Assembly (NCBI RefSeq): GCF_001665235.1
Contig: NZ_LZSC01000072.1
Location: 1-56,791, forward strand
DNA length: 56,791 nucleotides
From: Mycobacterium sp. 1100029.7
GTDB lineage: Bacteria > Actinomycetota > Actinomycetes > Mycobacteriales > Mycobacteriaceae
Direction: 5' to 3'
Shown here: one piece after another, positions 19,701 to 29,024 of the stretch
How positions within the stretch are numbered: position 1 is the stretch's first letter
How the letters are laid out: the number at the start of each line of letters is the position of its first letter
The notes under the pieces: model-generated
The model's input: the letters and a program-made list of their open reading frames with translations, nothing else
The model's database searches: none
What the model was told of the DNA's origin: nothing
Made by a program: the position numbers and the translations under genes

Positions 19701-20389
19701 CGTACGACCGGCCCACTCAGGAGCGGCGGGCCAAGCGGGCCGAGCGGGAGCTGGCCGAACTGGGCCGGGTCAATCCGCTGGCCCTCGAGGAGTTTGCCGC
19801 GCTGGAGGAGCGCTACAACTTCCTGTCCACTCAGCTCGAGGACGTCAAGTCCGCGCGCAAGGATCTGCTCGACGTCGTCGCCGACGTCGACGCTCGTATC
19901 CTGCAGGTGTTCAGCGACGCGTTCGTCGATGTCGAGCGGGAATTCCAGGAAGTCTTCACGGTGCTGTTCCCCGGCGGCGAGGGTCGGCTGCGACTGACCA
20001 ACCCGGACGACATGCTGACCACCGGCATCGAGGTGGAGGCCCGGCCGCCGGGCAAGAAGGTCACCCGGTTGTCGTTGCTGTCCGGTGGCGAGAAGGCGTT
20101 GACGGCGGTGGCGATGCTGGTGGCGATCTTCCGCGCCCGCCCGTCGCCGTTCTACATCATGGACGAGGTCGAGGCCGCGCTCGACGACACCAATCTGCGC
20201 CGGCTGATCTCGCTGTTCGAGCTGCTGCGGGCGCGTTCGCAGCTGCTGATCATCACCCACCAGAAGCCGACGATGGAGGTCGCCGACGCGCTCTACGGCG
20301 TCACCATGCAAGGCGACGGCATTACCGCGGTGATCTCGCAGCGCATGCGCGGACAACAGGTGCAGCAACTCGCCGCCACATCGTCCTGA
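16790..20389 (+). CDS. smc: Chromosome segregation ATPase SMC
   Basis: 1199 residues. The ATPase head starts at VYLKSLTLKGFKSFA with Walker A GPNGSGKSN (31-39). Two long coiled coils flank the hinge (about 515-640, GLFGTIAKLVKVRSGYEAAL). The C-terminal head has the ABC signature LLSGGEKAL and Walker B FYIMDEVEAALDD. SMC dimers with ScpA/ScpB compact and separate chromosomes. The GTG at 16790 is chosen because the family begins exactly with YLKSLTLKGFK; upstream in-frame residues (from 16745) are non-conserved. ftsY follows, as in other mycobacteria. Confidence 0.97.
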   Translation: MYLKSLTLKGFKSFASPTTLRFEPGITAVVGPNGSGKSNVVDALAWVMGEQGAKTLRGGKMEDVIFAGTSSRAPLGRAEVTVTIDNSDNALPIEYSEVSITRRMFRDGASEYEINGASCRLMDVQELLSDSGIGREMHVIVGQGKLDEILQSRPEDRRAFIEEAAGVLKHRKRKEKALRKLDAMQANLARLTDLTTELRRQLKPLGRQAEVARRAQTIQADLRDARLRLAADDLVNRQLQRDAILEAEATMRREHDEAAGRLAVASEELTAHETALAELSVRAESVQHTWFGLSALAERVGATVRIASERAQHLDLEPATPSDTDPDALEAEAEQVAAAEQQLLAELARARTRLETARAELTEREREATEADRAHLAAVRAEADRREGLARLAGQVETMRARVESIDDSVARLSERIEQGAARAQQTRAEFETVQARVGELDQGEVGLDEHHERTVAAMRLADERVAELQAGEREAERRVASLRARIEALSVGLERKDGAAWLTQNHSGAGLFGTIAKLVKVRSGYEAALAVVLGSAADALAAENFSAARSAVAALKQADGGRAALVLGDWPADQPPSAAPLPAGALWALDLVEAPERLRGAMAAMLSGVAVVDDLGAALNLVAARPQLRAVTLDGDLVGRGWVSGGSDRKPSTLELTSEIDKAGSELAAAETQVAELSAALSGALTEQRGRQDSAEQALAALNESDTAISAMYEQLGRLGQDARTAEDEWNRLLRQREELEAGRAQTVEEVTELETRLRNAQQSQLAPAEDPADRQRIAAAAETARGVEVEARLAVRTAEERANAVRGRADSLRRAAAAEREARVRAQQAHAARLRAAAVAAAVADSGRLLAARLSRVVGAASQIRDELVAEREARSTAVTAVRDEVHTLGARVAKLTDSLHRDEVANAQAALRIEQLEQMVLEQFGMSPPDLIAEYGPDVALPPSELEMAEFELARDRGEQVTAPAPIAYDRPTQERRAKRAERELAELGRVNPLALEEFAALEERYNFLSTQLEDVKSARKDLLDVVADVDARILQVFSDAFVDVEREFQEVFTVLFPGGEGRLRLTNPDDMLTTGIEVEARPPGKKVTRLSLLSGGEKALTAVAMLVAIFRARPSPFYIMDEVEAALDDTNLRRLISLFELLRARSQLLIITHQKPTMEVADALYGVTMQGDGITAVISQRMRGQQVQQLAATSS

Positions 20390-20448
20390 CGCGCGGGCGC
20401 CGACCTGCCGCCGTCGGTTCGGCGGCGTGGCCCTGAAACAATGTCAGC

Positions 20449-21780
20449 GTGTCACAAGGTCTTTGGATCGCGATCGCGGTCATCGCCGCCCTGATTCTGA
20501 TCACCGCGCTGGTCCTGGGGCTGGTCCGGTACCGCCGCCGGCGGATCAGCCTGACCCGGCCCGAACCGGACGCGCTCGACCGCGGCGGACGCTACACCGC
20601 GTCGTCGGGCATCACCTTCAGCCAAAGCTCGCCGACGCAGGACCGCATCGACACCAGCGGCCTGCCCGCTGTCGGCGACGACGCGACCATCCCGCGCGAC
20701 GCGCCGCGGCGCACCATCTCCGACGTCGAGCTGCCCGAGCCGCCGGCCCCACCGGAAGCTCCCGCGCCCGAACCGCCCGCGCCGGAACCCCCCGCGCCGG
20801 CAGCCCCCGCCGCCGAACCCGAGCCGGCGCCCCCGGCCGCGCCGCAGATCGAGGAGATCGCGCCGACCGAAGGCCGGCTGGAACGCCTGCGCGGCCGGCT
20901 GGCCCGATCGCAGAACGCCCTCGGACGCAGCATGCTCGGGCTGATCGGCGGCGGCGACCTGGACGAAGACTCCTGGCAGGACGTCGAGGACACGCTGCTG
21001 ATCGCCGACCTGGGCCCGGTCGTCACCGAAGCGGTCGTCGGCCAGCTGCGCAACCGTCTGGCCAGCACCAACGTCCGCACCGAGGCCGACGCCCGGGCGG
21101 TGCTGCGCGACGTGCTGATCAACGAACTGCACCCCGAAATGGATCGCTCGATCCGCGCGCTGCCCCACGACGACCACCCGTCGGTGCTGCTGGTCGTCGG
21201 CGTCAACGGCACCGGCAAAACCACGACCGTCGGCAAGCTGGCGCGGGTGCTGGTGGCCGATGGCCGGCGCGTCGTGCTGGGCGCGGCCGACACGTTCCGG
21301 GCCGCGGCCGCCGACCAGCTGCAGACCTGGGCCTCGCGGGTCGGCGCGGAAGTGGTGCGCGGACCCGAAGGGTCCGACCCCGCATCGGTCGCCTTCGACG
21401 CGGTCGACAAGGGCATCGAGGCGGGCGCCGACGTGGTGCTGATCGACACCGCCGGGCGACTGCACACCAAAAAAGGTCTGATGGACGAGCTCGACAAGGT
21501 CAAGCGCGTGGTGAGCCGGCGCGCCGCCGTCGACGAGGTGCTGCTGGTCCTCGACGCCACGATCGGACAAAACGGTCTGGCCCAGGCGAAGGTGTTTGCC
21601 GAGGTCGTCGAGATCACCGGTGCGGTGTTAACCAAGCTGGACGGAACGGCCAAGGGCGGCATCGTTTTCCGGGTGCAGCAGGAACTCGGCGTGCCGGTGA
21701 AATTGGTCGGCCTCGGGGAAGGCCCCGACGATTTGGCCCCATTCGAGACCACCGCATTCGTGGACGCATTGCTCGGCTGA
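20449..21780 (+). CDS. ftsY: Signal recognition particle receptor FtsY
   Basis: 443 residues. An N-terminal hydrophobic segment (about 4-26) is followed by Arg-rich YRRRRIS. A Pro/Ala/Glu-rich linker (about 95-135, repeats of EPPAP) leads into the NG GTPase domain with G1 GVNGTGKTTT near 246-255, DTAGRLHTKKG and TKLDGTAKGG. FtsY docks SRP-ribosome complexes, made with Ffh (encoded 8 kb to the right), at the membrane translocon. The GTG start gives an intact membrane segment. The acidic A domain of other FtsY proteins is replaced by the proline-rich linker. Confidence 0.97.
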   Translation: MSQGLWIAIAVIAALILITALVLGLVRYRRRRISLTRPEPDALDRGGRYTASSGITFSQSSPTQDRIDTSGLPAVGDDATIPRDAPRRTISDVELPEPPAPPEAPAPEPPAPEPPAPAAPAAEPEPAPPAAPQIEEIAPTEGRLERLRGRLARSQNALGRSMLGLIGGGDLDEDSWQDVEDTLLIADLGPVVTEAVVGQLRNRLASTNVRTEADARAVLRDVLINELHPEMDRSIRALPHDDHPSVLLVVGVNGTGKTTTVGKLARVLVADGRRVVLGAADTFRAAAADQLQTWASRVGAEVVRGPEGSDPASVAFDAVDKGIEAGADVVLIDTAGRLHTKKGLMDELDKVKRVVSRRAAVDEVLLVLDATIGQNGLAQAKVFAEVVEITGAVLTKLDGTAKGGIVFRVQQELGVPVKLVGLGEGPDDLAPFETTAFVDALLG

Positions 21781-21924
21781 ATCCCCTTAACATCGGGGCC
21801 CTTTCGTTAATGACGCCGAAACACGGCGGCCCCAACTCGGAAACAACCATTGCGCAAGGTTCTGGATCAGGTCATCAGGCACATGTCTGATGACTGGTTC
21901 AGGGCCGACCGGAGGTGATAGCGA
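21781..21924 (+). promoter_or_regulatory. amt upstream region with a possible GlnR half-site pair
   Basis: 144 bases between ftsY and amt. GTTAA (21806-21810) and GAAAC (21818-21822) resemble the two GlnR half-sites, but the spacer is seven bases instead of six. A good GGAGG ribosome site lies at 21911-21915. Nitrogen control by GlnR is known for the amt operon of mycobacteria; this particular site is only a candidate. Confidence 0.35.
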
Positions 21925-23352
21925 GTGAGTTTCCCAGTAATGGGCCAGCCCAATACCGGCGATACTGCCTGGATGCTGGCGAGTTCCGCGCTGGTGTTGT
22001 TGATGACGCCAGGCCTGGCATTCTTCTATGGCGGTATGGTGCGCGCCAAGAGCGTGCTCAACATGCTGATGATGAGCATCAGCGCCATGGGCGTGGTCAC
22101 GGTTCTGTGGGTGCTGTATGGCTATTCCGTCTCGTTTGGCACTGACAAAGCCAATTTCTATGGCGACCCCACCGAGTACTGGGGCCTGAAGGGTCTGATC
22201 GGGGGTAACGCCGTTGCCGCAGACCCGACCAAGGGCGTTGCGGCGACGGACATTCCGCTGGCCGGTACCTTGCCCGCGACCGTATTCGTGGCATTCCAGC
22301 TGATGTTCGCGATCATCACCGTCGCGCTGATCTCGGGCGCGGTGTCCGACCGCCTCAAGTTCAGCGCCTGGCTGGTGTTCTCCGGGCTGTGGGCGACCTT
22401 CGTGTACTTCCCGGTCGCACACTGGGTCTTCGCGTTCGACGGATTCGCGGCGGAGAAGGGCGGCTGGATCGCGAACAAGCTGCACGCGATCGACTTCGCC
22501 GGCGGCACCGCGGTCCATATCAACTCCGGTGTGGCGGGCCTGGTGCTGGCGATCGTGCTGGGCAAGCGCAAAGGCTGGCCCACCACGCTGTTCCGCCCGC
22601 ACAATGTGCCCTTCGTGATGCTCGGTGCCGGCCTGCTGTGGTTCGGCTGGTACGGCTTCAACGCCGGCTCGGCCACCAGCTCCAACGGTGCCGCCGGGGC
22701 GACGTTCATGACGACCACGATCGCGACGGCCACGGCGATGCTGGCCTGGCTGCTCACCGAGCGCATCCGTGACGGCAAGGCGACGACCCTGGGCGCGGCG
22801 TCGGGCATTGTCGCCGGGCTGGTCGCGATCACACCGTCCTGCTCGTCGGTGAATGCGCTGGGTGCCTTGGTCATCGGTCTGGTGGCCGGTGTGCTGTGTG
22901 CGCTGGCAGTCGGGCTGAAGTTCAAGTTCGGCTTCGACGACTCGCTGGACGTGGTCGGGGTGCACCTGGTCGGTGGGCTGGCAGGCACGCTGCTGGTGGG
23001 TCTGTTGGCCGCCCCGGAGAGCGTGGCGATCAACGGTGTGACCGGTGTATCCAAGGGTCTGTTCTATGGCGGCGGCTGGGATCAGCTGGAGCGACAGGCG
23101 GTCGGCGCGTTCGCCGTCCTGTTCTACTCCGGGATCGTCACGCTGATCTTGGCGCTGATTCTGAAGTACACGATCGGACTGCGTCTGAGTCCCGAGTCGG
23201 AGGCAGCGGGTATCGATGAATCGGAGCACGCGGAGAGCAGCTACGATTTCGCAGTAGTTACCGGTTCGATTCTTCCGCATGCCAGTCTGCCGGACAGCTC
23301 TAACGGCCGAGACGAAGCAGTGTCCGAGAAAGTGGAGGCAGAGCAATCATGA
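21925..23352 (+). CDS. amt: Ammonium transporter
   Basis: 475 residues, integral membrane protein with about eleven hydrophobic segments. Family motifs are FYGGMVRAKS near residue 35, the first pore region (DFAGGTAVHINSGVAGL) and the second-half pore segment (DVVGVHLVGGLAGT). It conducts ammonium or ammonia inward. The soluble tail (about 425-475) is long and acidic. GTG 21925 lies nine bases after GGAGG. It overlaps the PII gene by four bases (ATGA); PII proteins plug Amt pores, so co-translation fits the partnership. Confidence 0.96.
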   Translation: MSFPVMGQPNTGDTAWMLASSALVLLMTPGLAFFYGGMVRAKSVLNMLMMSISAMGVVTVLWVLYGYSVSFGTDKANFYGDPTEYWGLKGLIGGNAVAADPTKGVAATDIPLAGTLPATVFVAFQLMFAIITVALISGAVSDRLKFSAWLVFSGLWATFVYFPVAHWVFAFDGFAAEKGGWIANKLHAIDFAGGTAVHINSGVAGLVLAIVLGKRKGWPTTLFRPHNVPFVMLGAGLLWFGWYGFNAGSATSSNGAAGATFMTTTIATATAMLAWLLTERIRDGKATTLGAASGIVAGLVAITPSCSSVNALGALVIGLVAGVLCALAVGLKFKFGFDDSLDVVGVHLVGGLAGTLLVGLLAAPESVAINGVTGVSKGLFYGGGWDQLERQAVGAFAVLFYSGIVTLILALILKYTIGLRLSPESEAAGIDESEHAESSYDFAVVTGSILPHASLPDSSNGRDEAVSEKVEAEQS

Positions 23353-23687
23353 AGCTGGTCACCGCAATCGTGAAGCCGTTCACCCTCGATGACGTCAAGA
23401 CCGCCCTGGAGGAGGCAGGCGTCCTCGGGCTGACGGTCAGCGAAGTCCAGGGTTACGGACGGCAGAAGGGGCACACCGAGGTTTACCGCGGTGCTGAATA
23501 CTCGGTCGACTTCGTGCCGAAGGTCCGGATCGAGGTCGTTGTCGACGACTCCATCGTCGACAAGGTGGTGGACAGCATCGTCCGGGCCGCGCGCACCGGC
23601 AAGATCGGTGACGGCAAGGTGTGGGTCAGCCCCGTGGAAACCATCGTGCGAGTGCGCACCGGTGAGCGCGGGACCGATGCGATATGA
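23349..23687 (+). CDS. glnB: Nitrogen regulatory PII protein
   Basis: 112 residues, normal PII length. It begins MKLVTAIVKPFTLDDVK. The T loop contains Tyr46 and Tyr51 (EVYRGAEY), Tyr51 being the modified residue, and the C-terminal GKIGDGKVWVSPVE signature is intact. It senses 2-oxoglutarate and ATP/ADP. Pairing with amt upstream and glnD downstream is the typical actinobacterial arrangement (often called glnK), in which GlnD adenylylates rather than uridylylates the Tyr. Confidence 0.96.
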   Translation: MKLVTAIVKPFTLDDVKTALEEAGVLGLTVSEVQGYGRQKGHTEVYRGAEYSVDFVPKVRIEVVVDDSIVDKVVDSIVRAARTGKIGDGKVWVSPVETIVRVRTGERGTDAI

Positions 23688-23732
23688 CGCTAGCCCCACG
23701 TTGACGATCCAGCCCGGGCGGGCCGGGAGGTT

Positions 23733-26243
23733 ATGAAACCGAACGAGCCCGACCCGGGATCTGGGACGAACGCCGCGCAGCCAGAGATCGCTTCCGGAGC
23801 AAGCGATCTAGCCGCTGCGCGGCGTACGTTATTGTCCGACGGCGGCTCCTTGCACGCAGCCGAACTGCGGCACGCCTGGCTGGATCTGCACGAGTCGTGG
23901 CTGACCGCCAAGGCCGCCGAACTCGGCATCACCGACAGCAGTGGGTTTGCGCTCGTCGGAGTCGGTGGGCTGGGCCGTCGCGAGCTGTTGCCCTACTCCG
24001 ATCTCGACTTGATGTTGTTGCACGACAACGTCTCTGATGATGTGCTGGGGCGGGTCGCCGACGGACTGTGGTATCCGTTGTGGGACGCCAACGTTCGGTT
24101 GGACCACAGCGTGCGCACGGTGTCGGGCACACTCGGTGTCGCCGACGGCGACCTGATCGCGGCGCTGGGTCTGCTGGACGCCCGTCATATCGCGGGCAAC
24201 GCAACGCTGTCAGAGGAATTGATCAGCGGCGCACGAAAGCAGTGGCGCACCGCAATTCGCTCGCGGATGGACGAGCTGGTCGACATGACGGATGCCCGCT
24301 GGCAGCGCTGTGGACGCATCGCGCAGCGCGCCGAGCCCGACCTGAAATCGGGCCGCGGCGGACTGCGCGACGTGCAACTGCTCGACGCACTGGGCGTCGC
24401 CCAACTCATCGACCGCCGCGGCATGAATCGTCCCGAGATCCCCGGCGGCTCGCTGGACGAGGCGTATCTGACCCTGCTCGACGTGCGGACCGAACTCCAT
24501 CGGGTGTCGGGCCGCGGGCGCGACCAACTGCTGGCGCAGTTCGCCGACGAGATTAGCGCCGCGCTGCATGTCGGTGACCGATTCAGCTTGGCGCGCACGC
24601 TTTCTGGCGCCGGGCGCACCATCGCCTACCATGCCGAGACCGGGTTGCGCACCGCGCAGAACGCGCTGCCGCGCCGCGGTATCGCGGCGTTGGTGCGGCG
24701 CCCCAAGCGGCGCCCGCTGGACGAGGGTGTGGTCGAGTACGACGGCGAGATCGTGCTGGCGCGCGAGGCTCGGCCCGAGAGCGATCCGGGGCTGGTGCTT
24801 CGGATCGCGGCCGCATCCGCCGACACCGGCTTACCCATCGGGGCTGCCACCCTGAGCCGGTTGGCCGCTAGCGTTCCCGACTTGCCGACGCCGTGGCCGC
24901 GCGAGGCACTGGACGATCTGCTGGTGGTGCTGCTGGCCGGCCCAACGATGGTGAACACGATCGAGGCACTGGACCGAACTGGCTTGTGGAGCAAGCTTTT
25001 TCCCGAATGGGACGCTGTGCGTGACCTTCCGCCGCGCGATGTCTCGCACGTGTGGACGGTGGACCGTCACATCGTGGAGACGGCCGTGAACGCGGCGCCG
25101 CTGACCACCCGCGTCGCGCGCTCGGATCTGCTTGCGCTGGGCGCGCTGCTGCACGACATCGGTAAGGGCCGCGGGGTCGACCACTGTGTGCTCGGCGCCG
25201 ATCTGGTGGTGCCGATCGGGGAACGGCTGGGGCTTTCGCCGCGTGACATCGAGACGCTGTCGGGCATGGTGCGCCACCATCTGCTGCTGCCGATCGCGGC
25301 CACCCGGCGCGACCTCAACGACCCGCTGACCATCGAATCCGTGACCGACGCGATGGGCGGGGATCTGCAGTTGCTCGAGCTGCTGCATGCGCTGGCCGAG
25401 GCCGATTCGAAGGCCACCGGCCCGGGGGTGTGGAGCGACTGGAAAGCCTCCCTGATGGACGAGCTGGTGCGCCGCTGCCGCCTGGTGATGGCCGGGGAGC
25501 CGCTGCCGCAGGCCGAACCGACTGCGCCGCACTATCTTTCGCTGGCCGCCGACCACGGGGTGCATGTCGAGATGACGCCGGGGGAGCGCGAGCGCCTCAA
25601 CGCGGTGATGGTGGCGCCGGACCAGCGGGGCCTGATGTCCAAGGCCGCGGCGGTGCTGGCGCTGAACTCGCTGCGGATCCACTCCGCGACGATCAACGTC
25701 CACGAGGGCGTCGCCGTCACCGAGTTCGTGGTGTCGCCGGTGTTCGGTTCCCCGCCTGACCCGGGACTGCTGCGCCAGCAGTTCGTCGGCGCCCTGGGAG
25801 GCGACGTCGACGTGCTGGGCGCGCTGGCCAAGCGCGACACCGACGCCGCCAACGCGGCGATCGCCCGGGCCGGCGAGGTGCAGGCGGGGGCGCCGCTGAC
25901 CCGCTCCACCGCGCCGCCCCGCGTCCTGTGGCTCGATGCCGCCGCGCCCGAGCACCTCGTCGTCGAGGTGCGCGCCATGGACCGGCTCGGGCTGCTGGCG
26001 CTGCTGGCGCAGGGACTCGAGCGGGCCGGGGCCGACATCGCCTGGGCCAAAGTCAATACGTTTGGATCGACGGCCGCCGACGTGTTCTGCGTGACGATGC
26101 CCTCCGGCACCGGGGGCTCGGCGGCGGCCAGCGAGTCCGACGGGGACTACAGTTCGACCGCGCGGGCCGAGGTGGAGAAGCAGCTGCTGGCCGTGTTGGG
26201 CGCCACCGCGCACGCGGTGTCGGACGAACCCGTCGCCGATTGA
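23733..26243 (+). CDS. glnD: PII nucleotidyltransferase GlnD
   Basis: 836 residues. Domains: nucleotidyltransferase with GVGGLGRRELLPYSDLDL (76-93, metal-binding Asp90/Asp92), a helical GlnD linker (KSGRGGLRDVQLLD), an HD domain with LLHDIGKG near residue 472, and two C-terminal ACT domains (about 620-690 and 735-830). It modifies and demodifies PII according to nitrogen status. The start MKPNEP follows GGGAGG. It ends five bases before the convergent helicase gene. Confidence 0.95.
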   Translation: MKPNEPDPGSGTNAAQPEIASGASDLAAARRTLLSDGGSLHAAELRHAWLDLHESWLTAKAAELGITDSSGFALVGVGGLGRRELLPYSDLDLMLLHDNVSDDVLGRVADGLWYPLWDANVRLDHSVRTVSGTLGVADGDLIAALGLLDARHIAGNATLSEELISGARKQWRTAIRSRMDELVDMTDARWQRCGRIAQRAEPDLKSGRGGLRDVQLLDALGVAQLIDRRGMNRPEIPGGSLDEAYLTLLDVRTELHRVSGRGRDQLLAQFADEISAALHVGDRFSLARTLSGAGRTIAYHAETGLRTAQNALPRRGIAALVRRPKRRPLDEGVVEYDGEIVLAREARPESDPGLVLRIAAASADTGLPIGAATLSRLAASVPDLPTPWPREALDDLLVVLLAGPTMVNTIEALDRTGLWSKLFPEWDAVRDLPPRDVSHVWTVDRHIVETAVNAAPLTTRVARSDLLALGALLHDIGKGRGVDHCVLGADLVVPIGERLGLSPRDIETLSGMVRHHLLLPIAATRRDLNDPLTIESVTDAMGGDLQLLELLHALAEADSKATGPGVWSDWKASLMDELVRRCRLVMAGEPLPQAEPTAPHYLSLAADHGVHVEMTPGERERLNAVMVAPDQRGLMSKAAAVLALNSLRIHSATINVHEGVAVTEFVVSPVFGSPPDPGLLRQQFVGALGGDVDVLGALAKRDTDAANAAIARAGEVQAGAPLTRSTAPPRVLWLDAAAPEHLVVEVRAMDRLGLLALLAQGLERAGADIAWAKVNTFGSTAADVFCVTMPSGTGGSAAASESDGDYSSTARAEVEKQLLAVLGATAHAVSDEPVAD

Positions 26244-26247
26244 CTCC

Positions 26248-27981
26248 CTAGGTCAGCTCGGAATTCAGTTGGCGCAACGCCACAATGCGGTCCTGAAGCT
26301 GATCGCGGGTGGCGGCGGCGATCGGCGGGCCACCACAGCGGCGGCGTAGTTCATTGTGAATCCAGCCGTGCGGCTTGCCGGTGCGGTGATGCGCCACCGA
26401 CACCAGCGAGTTGAGTTCGCGGCGCAATTCGCGCAGCTGGCCGTGCATGGTCCCGGAGCCCGACGGCATTGGTGCCGCTTGCCCGGACGCGGCCCGCTTC
26501 TGCAGTTGCTCGTCCTGGCGGCGGTGCAGCAGCGCCCGCATCTGGGTGGCGTCGAGCAGTCCCGGGATGCCCAGGTAGTCGGCCTCCTCGTCGCTGCCCG
26601 CGGGCGCCGCGGTGCCGAACGAGGAGCCGTCGAAGATGACCTGGTCCAGCTCCGCGTCGGCGCCCAGGGAGATGAATCCCTTGTCCGGGTCTGTCTTTTC
26701 GTTCTGTTCCTTGACGGCGGGATCGGCGTCGAGCGGGTCGTCGAGGGATTCGCGGTGCGGTTCGCCGAGCACGTGGTTGCGCTGCGCCTCCAGCTCGCTG
26801 GCCAGCATCAGCAGGTTGGGCACCGACGGCACGAAGATGCTCGCGCTTTCGCCGGGGCGGCGAGATCGCACGAACCGGCCGATGGCCTGGGCGAAGAACA
26901 GCGGCGTGGAGGCGCTGGTGGCATAGATTCCGACCGAGAGCCGCGGGACGTCGACGCCCTCGGACACCATGCGCACCGCGACCAGCCAGCGACTGGTGCT
27001 TTCGGAGAATTCGCTGATGCGCGCCGACGAGCCGGGATCATCGGAGAGCACCAACGTCGGGGCTTCACCGGTCAGCGTCGTCAGCAGCTTGGCGTAGGCG
27101 CGGGCGGCGGTCTGGTCGGACGCGATGATCATGCCGCCGGCGTCGGGGACATGCGTGCGGAGCTGACGCAGCCGTTGGTCCGCGGCGGTGATCACCGCGG
27201 GCATCCACTCGCCGGCGGGGTCCAGCGCGGTACGCCACGCCCGCGCGGTCTGCTCGGCGGTCAGCGGCTCGCCCAGGCGCGCCTCGTGCTCTTCGCCGGC
27301 GCTGTCGCGCCAGCGGGCCTGTCCGGAGTAGGCGAGGAACACCACCGGCCGCACCACGCCGTCGGCCAGCGCCTCGGCGTAGCCGTAGGTGTGGTCGGCC
27401 TGCGAACGCCGGATCCCGTCGGGGCCCGCCTCGTAGTTGATGAACGGGATGGGGCTGTCGTCACTGCGAAACGGGGTACCGGTCAAGGCAAGTCGGCGGG
27501 TGGCGTCGCCGAACGCTTCGCGGATGGCGTCACCCCAGGTCTTGGCGTCGCCGCCATGGTGAATTTCGTCGAACACCACCAGCGTCTTGCGCTGCTCGGT
27601 GCGCACCCGGTGCAGCGTCGGATGCGCGGCGACCTGCGCGTAGGTGACCATCACGCCGTGATAGTCCGGCGAGGTCTGCGGGCTGGTGTTGGAGAATCGC
27701 GGGTCCAGGAAAATCCCGTAGTGCTGCGCGGCCTGCGCCCACTGCACCTTGAGATGCTCGGTGGGCACCACGACGGTGATCTGCTCGACGGTGCGGCTGC
27801 CCAACAGTTCGGCGATCACCCGCAGCGCGAACGTCGTCTTCCCGGATCCGGGCGTCGCCACGGCAAGGAAGTCGCGCGGCTCGGCGGATACATACTTGAC
27901 CAACGCGCGGCGCTGCCAGCCCCGCAGCGGTCGGCTGACAGCGTCGACGGTCGCTGTCGCGCTGACCGGCTGCATCGACAC
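26248..27981 (-). CDS. DEAD/DEAH-box (superfamily 2) helicase, Rv2917 orthologue
   Basis: 577 residues. The N-terminal helicase lobe has Walker A ATPGSGKTT (42-50), motif II DEIHHG and motif III-like LTGTPFR; the second lobe has SEGVDVPRLS and AIGRFVRSRRPGE, typical of SF2 restriction-type or repair helicases. A C-terminal basic tail (about 510-577) follows. The biological role is not established. GTG 27981 is chosen because GGAGGGG lies about five bases upstream; ATG 27975 is a near alternative. Convergent with glnD. Confidence 0.85.
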   Translation of the reverse strand: MSMQPVSATATVDAVSRPLRGWQRRALVKYVSAEPRDFLAVATPGSGKTTFALRVIAELLGSRTVEQITVVVPTEHLKVQWAQAAQHYGIFLDPRFSNTSPQTSPDYHGVMVTYAQVAAHPTLHRVRTEQRKTLVVFDEIHHGGDAKTWGDAIREAFGDATRRLALTGTPFRSDDSPIPFINYEAGPDGIRRSQADHTYGYAEALADGVVRPVVFLAYSGQARWRDSAGEEHEARLGEPLTAEQTARAWRTALDPAGEWMPAVITAADQRLRQLRTHVPDAGGMIIASDQTAARAYAKLLTTLTGEAPTLVLSDDPGSSARISEFSESTSRWLVAVRMVSEGVDVPRLSVGIYATSASTPLFFAQAIGRFVRSRRPGESASIFVPSVPNLLMLASELEAQRNHVLGEPHRESLDDPLDADPAVKEQNEKTDPDKGFISLGADAELDQVIFDGSSFGTAAPAGSDEEADYLGIPGLLDATQMRALLHRRQDEQLQKRAASGQAAPMPSGSGTMHGQLRELRRELNSLVSVAHHRTGKPHGWIHNELRRRCGGPPIAAATRDQLQDRIVALRQLNSELT

Positions 27982-28120
27982 AAGCTCCCCTCCGGCGCGC
28001 GGTCATCAGGTCGCGCCCATTGCAAGTCTTTGGTCCCGGCCCGCGATGCTAACCGGCGTGGTGGCGGGTGTGAAATGTAGCATGGCAACGCTTTTCGGCG
28101 CCGCAACGACTCGAGCCAGG

Positions 28121-28927
28121 TTATCCCGAAAGCCGCGTCGGACTCATGAAATCGCGCGATTTCAGCCACGCGTCGATCCGGGCGGCGACGTCGGCCCAGC
28201 CCGGCTCGAGCATCATGTTGTGACCCATCGTGAAGAATTCCGCCTCGGTCCGGTAGGCCCGCGCCGTGGCACGTACTGCGCGCGGGCTGACGAAGCCGTC
28301 GTAGCGCGCGCCAAGAACCAGGATCGGGGTGCTCACCCGCCGGGTCCTGACCCGGCGCACCGTCGGATCGATCATCGTCGCGCGAATGCTCTCGGCCCCG
28401 GCGCGCTGCCGGCAGGATTCGACGACGGCCTCGGGCGTGTCGGCGCAGAACAGGTATTCGCGTGCCAGCGCCGGGGTGGCGAGGAACTTGAGCAGCGTCG
28501 GGTCGTTCCAGGACTCCATCGTCATCGACGGCCGGCGGCGCCACACCCGCAGCGCCGTCCCGAGTACGCCCTGTGGGGGCAGGGAACCGAGCAGCACGGC
28601 CGCGGGCGCGCGGTGCTCTTCGAGGTAGCGCTGCACGACGAAGCCGCCCACCGAATGACCGATCAGCACCGGCTCGCCGCCCAGCTCGCCGGCGACCGCC
28701 GCGACGTCGTCGACGTAGTCGGCGATGGACACCTTGGGCAATGGCTTGGCGGTGGGGCTGGTGCCGTGTCCGCGCAGGCTCATCGACACCGCGCGATAGC
28801 CGGCGTCGGCGAAGTAGTCCAGGAACCCGTCGTCCCAGCACCAGGCGCCATGCCAGCCGCCGTGCACGAAAAGCAACGGGACCGGATGCGCATCGGTACA
28901 ACGCCCCTTGTCGATCAGCTCGAGCAT
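28121..28927 (-). CDS. Alpha/beta hydrolase
   Basis: 268 residues. It shows the HGG oxyanion strand (LLFVHGGWHGAWCW, about 18-31), the nucleophile elbow GHSVGG (near residue 90), an acid in LVLGARYDGFVSP and a late His in MGHNMML. No lid or signal peptide was recognised. The substrate is unknown; closest in style to esterase/lipase-like hydrolases of mycobacteria. It lies upstream of the helicase on the same strand (139-base gap) and is divergent from ffh across 97 bases. I do not remember it at this site in M. tuberculosis. Confidence 0.8.
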   Translation of the reverse strand: MLELIDKGRCTDAHPVPLLFVHGGWHGAWCWDDGFLDYFADAGYRAVSMSLRGHGTSPTAKPLPKVSIADYVDDVAAVAGELGGEPVLIGHSVGGFVVQRYLEEHRAPAAVLLGSLPPQGVLGTALRVWRRRPSMTMESWNDPTLLKFLATPALAREYLFCADTPEAVVESCRQRAGAESIRATMIDPTVRRVRTRRVSTPILVLGARYDGFVSPRAVRATARAYRTEAEFFTMGHNMMLEPGWADVAARIDAWLKSRDFMSPTRLSG

Positions 28928-29024
28928 GAGCTGACATTTGCTGGCGTGGGGCGCGCCGTCAAGACCTTGCGGCGGGTCAGCGTGACGATGCCGGCCTCAT
29001 GCACGCGCCCGCTAGGCTGGCTGG

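Noticed and set aside
21781..21815. CCCC...GGGG followed by CCCTTTCG after ftsY as a terminator
   Set aside because: The stem has only four bases and there is no U-tract.
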